From: an uncultured Flavobacteriales bacterium
GTDB lineage: Bacteria; Bacteroidota; Bacteroidia; Flavobacteriales; Crocinitomicaceae
Assembly (NCBI GenBank): GCA_946479985.1
Contig: CAMLIF010000123.1
Coordinates: 1-11,027, forward strand
Direction: 5' to 3'
DNA length: 11,027 nucleotides
Positions 6,328 to 11,027 of this stretch are shown here, one piece after another. Numbering within the stretch: the first letter of the stretch is position 1; every line of letters begins with the position of its first letter. Position numbers and translations under genes: made by a program. Below the pieces are notes generated by a model that saw only the letters and a list, made by a program, of their open reading frames with translations, had not been told where the DNA came from and did not search any database.

Positions 6328-6726
6328 ATGAACGATCCGAAACAAAAAAAACAGGAACTTGACCAGCACAAAGTATCTGATCACCTCTCAAACGAAAGAA
6401 CCCTGCTTGCCTGGGTAAGAACAAGCGTTGGTATAATGGCCTTTGGCTTTGTGGTGGTAGAATTCTCCCTTTTCACAAAAGAGCTCAACCTGGCACTGGA
6501 AATTGAGATCCAGGGAAATCATTACGGATATTCCGGTCCGATTGGAATTCTCATTGTTGCAACCGGCGCCATAAGCGTTTTATTTGCCTTGCTGCGTTAT
6601 CACCGTACAAAAAAAGAGATCAATACAGGTTCCTTTCGCCAGAGTACCTTAATGCTGAATATAGTTGTAATCCTCATCTTTCTGATCAGTATTTTATTAC
6701 TGGGTTACCTCATTAAAGCAGCCTGA
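6328..6726 (+). CDS. DUF202 / YidH-family membrane protein
   Basis: A 132-residue inner-membrane protein. The family signature is clear: residues 19-46 hold HLSNERTLLAWVRTSVG followed by IMAFGFVVVEF, the DUF202 pattern of an N-terminal 'NERTxLAWxRT' box running into the first membrane helix. Helices lie at about 34-50, 70-90 and 108-128. The segment between the first two (about 51-69) is a short loop and the N-terminal 18 residues are polar. The biochemical role of DUF202 proteins in bacteria is not established. It stands alone, 95 bases after the radical SAM gene and 239 bases before the dehydrogenase gene, with its own spacer. The start ATG is the first in frame and gives the usual N-terminus. 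Confidence 0.88.
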   Translation: MNDPKQKKQELDQHKVSDHLSNERTLLAWVRTSVGIMAFGFVVVEFSLFTKELNLALEIEIQGNHYGYSGPIGILIVATGAISVLFALLRYHRTKKEINTGSFRQSTLMLNIVVILIFLISILLLGYLIKAA

Positions 6727-6760
6727 TTCAGTCCGAAGGCTGAGTCCCAGATCTAAACGT

Positions 6761-6814
6761 GCCGATTTTGCGCAAACCGATGATATCACTGTGCCCTGAA
6801 TCCGGATCGGCTGA
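6761..6814 (+). pseudogene. Decayed gene tail, copy 1 (resembles SpoIIE/PP2C phosphatase C-terminus)
   Basis: In frame from 6761 the bases read ADFAQTDDITVP, then TGA (6797-6799), then IRIG and TGA (6812-6814). QTDDITV.GIRI followed by a stop is the usual end of SpoIIE/PP2C-type phosphatases, which are common in Bacteroidota. Here the expected Gly codon GGA would have become TGA. A matching stretch lies at 9734-9787: 32 of 45 aligned bases agree without gaps, including AAACCGATGATAT. A competing reading is a 46-codon ATG frame on the minus strand (6728-6868), whose segment DPDSGHSDIIGL aligns with DQNSKHDNIIGL from the second copy. Third-position changes slightly favour the plus frame. Either way the two copies are related. 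Confidence 0.35.
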
Positions 6815-6965
6815 TGAGGTAATTTCGTACCATTTTTTTAGTTTAAACAGCAAAGTCGGTAAATTCATCGGTAAAAAAAGCGCAGTCTTCTATTTATCCC
6901 GGTATGAATGAACTTTAAACACAATATTTGTGAAATGAATTTAAATCAGGAAAGCCAGTATCAAA

Positions 6966-7682
6966 ATGAAAAAAGCAATAATTATCGGAGCAACATCAGG
7001 AATTGGAAAAGGACTTGCTAAAGTGCTCGCAGACAACAATTATAAAGTCGGTGTCACAGGAAGAAGAACCGAATTGCTCAATGAACTGAAAAACGAAAAT
7101 CCCGATTCGTATGTTGTAAAATCATTTGATATGACAGATACAATAATTGCAATTGAAAAATTAGAAGAATTGACCGCTGAACTCGGTGGACTTGACTTAC
7201 TCATTTTAAGTTCCGGAATTGGCGATTTGAACCAGGATTTGAACTTTGAAATTGAAGAACGAACTATTAACACAAATGTTTTAGGCTTCACCTGCATCGC
7301 TGATTGGACTTTTAACTATTTTGAAAAACAACAATATGGACATTTCGTAGCTATAAGTTCTATTGGCGGACTTCGTGGGAGCAGACAAGCTCCTGCTTAT
7401 AACGCTACCAAAGCATATCAGATAAATTATTTGGAAGGGTTAAGACAAAAATCAACAAAACTCAAAACCCCGATTTTTGTAACAGATATCAGACCTGGAT
7501 TTGTTAATACAGAAATGGCAAAAGGTGAGGGGTTGTTTTGGGTTATGCCGGTTGACAAAACGGTTAATCAAATTTATAAAGCAATAATTAGTAGAAAGAA
7601 AATTGCATACGTTACAAAACGTTGGCGACTAATCGCTGCAATACTAAAAAGATTACCAGCCCGCCTTTATGACAGAATGTAA
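6966..7682 (+). CDS. Short-chain dehydrogenase/reductase (SDR)
   Basis: A 238-residue classical SDR, expected to oxidise or reduce a hydroxyl/keto group with NAD(P)(H). The cofactor motif GATSGIG is at 8-14; Arg33-Arg34 after TG (31-32) sit where basic residues favour NADP(H). The NNAG motif is altered to LSSG (81-84). NVLG at 104-107 supplies the catalytic Asn. Ser132 (in ISSIGG), Tyr145 and Lys149 (YNATK) complete the tetrad with normal spacing. RPGFVNTEM (176-184) is the usual PG segment, and the C-terminus is basic (KRW, LKRLPARL). An upstream ATG at 6935 is out of frame, so the start at 6966 stands. It is a single gene in an AT-rich stretch; the substrate cannot be told. It resembles the small cytosolic SDRs often carried as accessory genes. 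Confidence 0.92.
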   Translation: MKKAIIIGATSGIGKGLAKVLADNNYKVGVTGRRTELLNELKNENPDSYVVKSFDMTDTIIAIEKLEELTAELGGLDLLILSSGIGDLNQDLNFEIEERTINTNVLGFTCIADWTFNYFEKQQYGHFVAISSIGGLRGSRQAPAYNATKAYQINYLEGLRQKSTKLKTPIFVTDIRPGFVNTEMAKGEGLFWVMPVDKTVNQIYKAIISRKKIAYVTKRWRLIAAILKRLPARLYDRM

Positions 7683-7750
7683 CAAAATTAATTGCAAGCT
7701 ATCTAATTAAAAAGCGTAATGATAATCATCTCAAATTAGTTAAAAGATAA

Positions 7751-7840
7751 AAGTTTGAACCGTTATATTTACAAGGTATTCTTTACCCGGAACTGTGCGA
7801 TCAGTTAAAACAAAACCGTGTAAAGACAGGTTATTACTAA
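7751..7840 (+). pseudogene. Possible 3' gene remnant (29 codons, no start)
   Basis: An open frame bounded by an upstream stop reads KFEPLYLQGILYPELCDQ then LKQNRVKTGYY before TAA at 7838-7840. Its composition and codons (CCG GAA CTG TGC GAT CAG) look like an authentic protein C-terminus, but there is no ATG, GTG or TTG start. It ends 19 bases before the ATG of the next gene. The family is not recognised. It could be the tail of a lost gene or a chance frame. Confidence 0.27.
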
Positions 7841-7859
7841 ATAAAGGAAATTGAAGCGA

Positions 7860-8429
7860 ATGAATCAGGATAGAATAATCGCATGGCTGTTTTTGGTATT
7901 GACAATTTTGTTTTTGTTCGTATCAATGACCAATCAAACCTTCTTTGACTGGGTTTTTGACAGACATCACAACCAATGGAGCTGGTACATCAGGCCAATC
8001 TTTTTAATACCGTTTTGCTTTTTCGCATATAAACGAAGCTGGGCAGGAATTTCGATAACAATATTCTGTCTTTTCACAAGTATGTTCTGGTTCAATAAAC
8101 CGGAATTCATTAGCGACAACGTTAAAACCTTTCTACAGTTTGAAAAAGACTGGTTATATGGTGAATGGAATTATAAAAAAGTAATGCTGATCATTACGGT
8201 TCCCATTTCATTCTTCGCATTAGGGCTTGCTTTCTGGAAACGTAGTTTAATAATGGGACTTGGTGTGGTAGTTTTAATGGCCACGGGAAAGATTGTTTGG
8301 AGTATTCAAAACGCAGGTGAATCCGGAAAGGCTGTTATTATTCCTGCAATAATTGGATTGATGATATGCAGCGGACTGATTTTTTACGGGTTTAAAAAAC
8401 TTGAGCGAAAGAAAACAACGAAACGCTAA
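7860..8429 (+). CDS. Six-helix membrane protein, function unknown
   Basis: Counting from the ATG at 7860 the protein has 189 residues. A TTG nine bases upstream (7851) is also in frame and would add Met-Lys-Arg; the ATG is preferred because AAAGGAAA (7843-7850) is better spaced to it. Hydrophobic segments lie at about 5-23, 42-57, 60-78, 108-126, 129-149 and 158-177, with a basic tail (KKLERKKTTKR) that should be cytoplasmic. A 28-residue loop between helices 3 and 4 is rich in Trp, Phe and charged residues (FLQFEKDWLYGEWNYKK). Helix 5 is followed by the motif VWSIQNAGESGK, which looks conserved-like. No catalytic or transport signature is recognised. It appears to be a single transcription unit. 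Confidence 0.8.
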   Translation: MNQDRIIAWLFLVLTILFLFVSMTNQTFFDWVFDRHHNQWSWYIRPIFLIPFCFFAYKRSWAGISITIFCLFTSMFWFNKPEFISDNVKTFLQFEKDWLYGEWNYKKVMLIITVPISFFALGLAFWKRSLIMGLGVVVLMATGKIVWSIQNAGESGKAVIIPAIIGLMICSGLIFYGFKKLERKKTTKR

Positions 8430-8452
8430 TAATACTCTGCTTAAGGCTGGTT

Positions 8453-8580
8453 TCAGATGTTTTCGGATCGTTTCATCCGATCGGTTTTCACGGCTTCTCT
8501 CCATAATTCTCTATAGATTTCAGCCGCAGCAGTTAGGTGCAATTTGAACGAATCACCGCTAAGAATGTAAAGTGTAAGTA
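8453..8580 (-). other. Possible gene-like frame in spacer (minus strand)
   Basis: In the spacer before the secreted pair the minus strand reads LSGDSFKLHLTAAAEIY, then RELWREAVKTDRMKRSENI and TGA, with a helix-like amphipathic composition. Upstream the frame runs into the antisense of the signal-peptide region of the next gene, where it looks unnatural, so no plausible start exists. A small hairpin (TCGGAT 8463-8468 / ATCCGA 8475-8480) lies inside it. It may be another gene tail or chance. Confidence 0.15.
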
Positions 8581-9104
8581 TGAAAACAATCACTGTACTT
8601 CTTTTAATACTCGTAAACAATCTGAATGCAAATGCCCAGGCATCTTGGAATACTAAAGTTGCATTCATTCTTAAAGATGAAAATAAAAAAGCAATAGATC
8701 CCGATGCATTCCGGGAATCCTACAAACTGATTAACGTATTTGGAGACACTGTGCCGGATAATCGTTTAAGCCAGTATTTATCTTATGATGAGAAAACCGG
8801 TTATTTCGTCTTAGATATTGAGACCATTGGACCAAGATTCTCCTTTGCGCTGGTTCATAACAATGAATTAATGGTTATCTACTTACCCTTCCTTAATCCC
8901 ACAGACATATATTACGCTGCAGATTTTAAGTTTAGAGCAGGAAAGTTTCTATTCGACTTTGATATTAAGGGCAAAGAAAAAATCTACTTTAACAGTAACA
9001 TGCCGTATTACATCATTGAAAAAATCAACTGGAAAAAACAAAGTGAAAAGCTGAAAAAGAGCTCCTATTCAGATGATAATACTTACAGTGCAATTCAGAA
9101 ATAG
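8580..9104 (+). CDS. Exported protein of unknown function (first of a pair)
   Basis: A 174-residue protein with an N-terminal Sec signal: Met-Lys, a hydrophobic core at 4-12 (ITVLLLILV) and a likely cut after Ala19 (ANA|Q), typical for Bacteroidota. No lipobox Cys is present, so it should be periplasmic or secreted. The mature part alternates beta-like strands (VAFILKDENKKAID, YFVLDIETIGPRFSFALV, LMVIYLPFL) and ends in a Lys/Ser-rich tail (WKKQSEKLKKSSYSDD). The opening resembles the carboxypeptidase-regulatory or Ig-like beta folds often found after signal peptides, but no family is recognised. Its TAG is followed at once by the ATG of the next gene, so the two are co-translated and probably act together. 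Confidence 0.8.
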   Translation: MKTITVLLLILVNNLNANAQASWNTKVAFILKDENKKAIDPDAFRESYKLINVFGDTVPDNRLSQYLSYDEKTGYFVLDIETIGPRFSFALVHNNELMVIYLPFLNPTDIYYAADFKFRAGKFLFDFDIKGKEKIYFNSNMPYYIIEKINWKKQSEKLKKSSYSDDNTYSAIQK

Positions 9105-9638
9105 ATGAAAAAGATTCATATTACTGCGCTGCTCATGCTAATAATTGGTGTAAAAACCTCTTTTGCCCAGGATGCAGTTTGGAAATTCAAGAAAATTGAA
9201 ATGAGCTTTACTGAAATTAAGCAAAAAGACAGCTTGCTTAGTTTAGAATTGTATCAGAATGGTGCATTCTCAACGAACGAAACCAGCAACATGGGGTATC
9301 ATGCCAACTCTGATTTTGATAGGGCCACAAACACATACATATTGCGATACTCTTATTCCGGAATTGGGGGTGGCAGCGATAACCGGTTGGGGTGTCCACT
9401 GTTAGTTGCAAAACTTAATTTTATTACCGAAGACAATAAACAGTATTTTCAGTTAATCCCCATATCATTTGCAATTTGCGCCAACTCTCAGATTTCCGGA
9501 ATCAAAGTGCTGAATATTGATTTAAACGGAATGGTAAATCAAACGGATAAAATGGTGTTGATTAACGACAATGAAAAATATGAAATTGTGCCTAAAGAGG
9601 AAATAAAAATGGATAAACTCTTTAAAATCGAATCATAA
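9105..9638 (+). CDS. Exported protein of unknown function (second of a pair)
   Basis: A 177-residue protein whose ATG directly follows the stop of the upstream gene (TAG-ATG, no gap). The signal peptide has MKK, a hydrophobic core at 6-15 (ITALLMLIIG) and a likely cut after Ala21 (SFA|Q). The mature part is predicted beta-rich, with WKFKKIEMSFTEIKQKDSL, a Gly-rich turn (SGIGGGSDNRLGC), and strands VAKLNFITED and YFQLIPISFAIC. The only two Cys of the mature protein (in RLGCPLL and FAICANS) could form a disulfide in the periplasm. No known family, catalytic motif, lipobox or secretion-system C-terminal domain was recognised. The shared export route and exact abutment with its neighbour suggest a two-component envelope unit. 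Confidence 0.82.
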   Translation: MKKIHITALLMLIIGVKTSFAQDAVWKFKKIEMSFTEIKQKDSLLSLELYQNGAFSTNETSNMGYHANSDFDRATNTYILRYSYSGIGGGSDNRLGCPLLVAKLNFITEDNKQYFQLIPISFAICANSQISGIKVLNIDLNGMVNQTDKMVLINDNEKYEIVPKEEIKMDKLFKIES

Positions 9639-9733
9639 GGACTCTATTGCCAAAATCAGGTTGAACAACTGCTTTTCAGAAAAACCGAAAAAACAACCAA
9701 CGCTTGACACAATTTGCTGGCGGAACTGTTCAT

Positions 9734-9787
9734 ACCGTTTTCAGGTAAACCGATGATATTATCGTGTTTGGAATTCTGATCTGTTGA
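9734..9787 (+). pseudogene. Decayed gene tail, copy 2 (resembles SpoIIE/PP2C phosphatase C-terminus)
   Basis: The same frame as copy 1 reads TAA (9746-9748) in place of the Gln codon CAA, then TDDIIVFGILIC and TGA (9785-9787). Here the Gly codon GGA is intact while Gln is lost; in copy 1 Gln is intact and Gly is lost. Both copies keep the final TGA in the same column. It sits in a 239-bp spacer between the secreted pair and the acidic protein gene. A minus-strand reading (NSKHDNIIGLPENG) is also open over this stretch, so the coding strand is not settled. Confidence 0.33.
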
Positions 9788-9877
9788 TTTGAGCATATTA
9801 CGAGAAAGAAAACACTGTTTTAGCTGTTAACCAGCAGAAAGTTTTTTATATTCAGGAATTACTATTTACCTGATAAA

Positions 9878-10450
9878 ATGAACGAAGAGTTAAATTCCCT
9901 GATCTATTTCAATTACGATGTAATCTGGTGTAAAGTATTTGAAATACGACCGGTTGAAAGCGACTATGCAACCATCACGCCTATAGATGAACGCAACAAC
10001 GAATTGATTGAGTCCTTTCGGGAAGATCCGGCTGATGATGAACTGGTTATGCGGGTAATCGACATTTATATAGAACAATCGCTGGGAACAGTCCACACAC
10101 CGGAAGACTTTGCATACCAGAAATTGCTTGATCTGGAATGGAGGCACATGGATAAACTTGAAGCGGAATCGTTTACGGAATTGCTTATTTCAGAATCGGA
10201 AAAAACCCATAGCGATTATATTGAAGAGCACAAAAAAATAAACAACGATCCCATTGAATGGAAAGCGGATAATGAATGGGTAGATTACAATAAGCTGAAA
10301 GACCTGTTCTTTCAGAAGGCTTTTGACAATTCGAAAGTTCAGTACTACACCAATTCTTCCGAAACAGCTTTTGAAGAAGATCGTTACAAATATCCTTGTA
10401 TCATAGCAATTGACGGAGAGAACATTGGTTTTTTATGGTTTATGACCTAA
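9878..10450 (+). CDS. Acidic cytosolic protein of unknown function
   Basis: A 190-residue protein with no signal peptide or membrane helix. It is rich in Glu and Asp (ESFREDPADDELVMRVID; ESEKTHSDYIEEHKK) and appears mostly helical in the middle, with aromatic strands at both ends (LIYFNYDVIWCKVFEIRP near the start; YPCIIAIDGENIGFLWFMT at the end). The tidy start and the final hydrophobic strand suggest a complete, folded domain. Acidic proteins of this size standing alone in accessory regions include immunity proteins of polymorphic toxins (SUKH-like and related), but no diagnostic motif was seen and no toxin gene is adjacent, so that is only a possibility. It is followed by a strong terminator. 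Confidence 0.78.
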   Translation: MNEELNSLIYFNYDVIWCKVFEIRPVESDYATITPIDERNNELIESFREDPADDELVMRVIDIYIEQSLGTVHTPEDFAYQKLLDLEWRHMDKLEAESFTELLISESEKTHSDYIEEHKKINNDPIEWKADNEWVDYNKLKDLFFQKAFDNSKVQYYTNSSETAFEEDRYKYPCIIAIDGENIGFLWFMT

Positions 10451-10483
10451 GATCATCTAATCCCGGCACATGACGCAATGAAT

Positions 10484-10522
10484 AAAGAATCCCCCGGAGA
10501 ATAAATTTCCGGGGGATTCTTT
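10484..10522. terminator. Strong bidirectional intrinsic terminator
   Basis: AAAGAATCCCCCGGA (10484-10498) and TCCGGGGGATTCTTT (10508-10522) form a perfect 15-bp stem with a 9-nt loop. The stem ends in A/T pairs that supply T-runs in both directions (CTTTGTTTAT on plus, CTTTATTCATT on minus). It lies between convergent genes: the acidic protein gene ending at 10450 and the ompA-type gene ending at 10560. Confidence 0.93.
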
Positions 10523-10559
10523 GTTTATATGAAGAGTGGTGTTTAACCAGGTAACCACA

Positions 10560-11027
10560 TTATCTTATATCGAACTGAACTCTGCGGTTTTCTGCCCGTG
10601 CTTCTACAGTTGTAGACGGATTTTTCGGCTGTGTTTCTCCCACAGCGGCAGTTGTAATTCTGTCTCCGGCTATGCCTTGCTCAACCAGGTAAGCTTTTAC
10701 CGCATCTGCCCGGCGTTGAGAAAGTTCCATGTTGTATTCCGCTGAAGCGCGATCATCGGCGTGTCCGGTAACATGCAGCTTGTAAGAAGGATTATCCTTC
10801 ATCACAGTTGCTACTCCTTTGATCATTTGTTTAAAGGATGGACTGAGATCTGCTTTGTCTGTCTCAAATTTCACCTCACTCTGCTCAATCAACGTAATAG
10901 TTGCCTGGCTGCTGTTCGGTGAAACAGCTCCTGCTGTTCCTGCAGTGCGTTCCGGACATCCCTTCATTGCAGGAGTACCTTTTTCAAACGGACAGTCATC
11001 TGCATCGTCAGGAATATTATCACCGTC
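10560..11027 (-). CDS. OmpA-family outer membrane protein, C-terminal part (5' end outside window)
   Basis: The frame is open to the window edge, so an internal Met at 10967 is not the true start; 155 codons are visible. The first part (10974-11027) reads DGDNIPDDADDCPFEKG, a thrombospondin type 3 calcium-binding repeat. After a short Ser/Thr/Gly linker comes a complete OmpA C-terminal domain: VKFETDKADLSPSF, LHVTGHADDRASAEYNMELS, QRRADAVKAYL, and AENRRVQF near the end. The Asp in TGHAD and the Arg in the QRRA helix are the usual ligands for diaminopimelate in peptidoglycan. The likely role is to tie the outer membrane to the cell wall. An N-terminal beta-barrel and more TSP3 repeats are expected upstream. 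Its transcript ends at the shared terminator. Confidence 0.93.
   Translation of the reverse strand, partial: DGDNIPDDADDCPFEKGTPAMKGCPERTAGTAGAVSPNSSQATITLIEQSEVKFETDKADLSPSFKQMIKGVATVMKDNPSYKLHVTGHADDRASAEYNMELSQRRADAVKAYLVEQGIAGDRITTAAVGETQPKNPSTTVEARAENRRVQFDIR

Noticed and set aside
6725..6746. Hairpin GATTCAG/CTGAGTC after the DUF202 gene as a terminator
   Set aside because: A seven-pair stem with one G-T wobble and no T-run on either side is too weak to call a terminator.
6923..6930. AATATTTG as a Bacteroidota -7 promoter element for the dehydrogenase gene
   Set aside because: It is one base off TAnnTTTG and no TTG-type -33 element lies at the proper distance.
9814..9846. GCTG-TTAAC-CAGC followed by GTTTTTT as a terminator
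   Set aside because: The stem is only four pairs and the T-run starts several bases after it, just before the next gene.

Overview
The window looks like a chromosomal segment of a member of the Bacteroidota (flavobacterial or sphingobacterial type; the genus cannot be read from this sequence). The signs are a two-component-regulator-type propeller protein, an OmpA-like protein with calcium-binding thrombospondin type 3 repeats, signal peptides cut just before Gln (ANA|Q, SFA|Q), weak Shine-Dalgarno sequences, two genes that open with TTG, and moderately AT-rich DNA. No tRNA, rRNA, CRISPR array, transposase or integrase gene was seen.

Layout. 1-465: 3' end of a propeller-type gene (+). 466-1325: a long spacer without a convincing gene. 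It holds a phased array of six 21-bp repeats, inverted repeats, a clear minus-strand terminator and two gene-like scraps. 1326-2535: cbpA-cbpM (-), a type II DnaJ/Hsp40 co-chaperone and its small modulator, one base apart. 2536-2748: a divergent promoter region. 2749-3934: dps, an eRF1-like (baeRF-type) small protein and a 100-residue membrane protein, closely spaced (+). Together these five genes look like a stress and stationary-phase locus covering protein folding, DNA and iron protection, and possibly ribosome or translation surveillance. 4034-6232: a large B12-binding-type radical SAM protein with an unusual CX4CX2C cluster motif and a TTG start. 6328-6726: a DUF202/YidH-type membrane protein. 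6966-7682: a short-chain dehydrogenase. 7860-8429: a six-helix membrane protein of unknown role. 8580-9638: two exported proteins of unknown function, directly abutting. 9878-10450: an acidic protein of unknown function. 10484-10522: a perfect 15-bp bidirectional terminator between convergent genes. 10560-11027: 3' end of an ompA-type gene (-).

The spacers are the most unusual part. Two of them, about 3 kb apart, carry matching stretches that read in the same frame like the decayed 3' end of a SpoIIE/PP2C phosphatase gene. Others carry short frames that read like C-terminal ends of proteins but have no start codon. The region may be a place where genes have repeatedly been lost, leaving tails behind. 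I did not find a complete, clearly new multi-gene system. The best candidates for something undescribed are the 21-bp repeat array, the paired remnants, the radical SAM protein, the stress locus with its two uncharacterised genes, and the abutting secreted pair.
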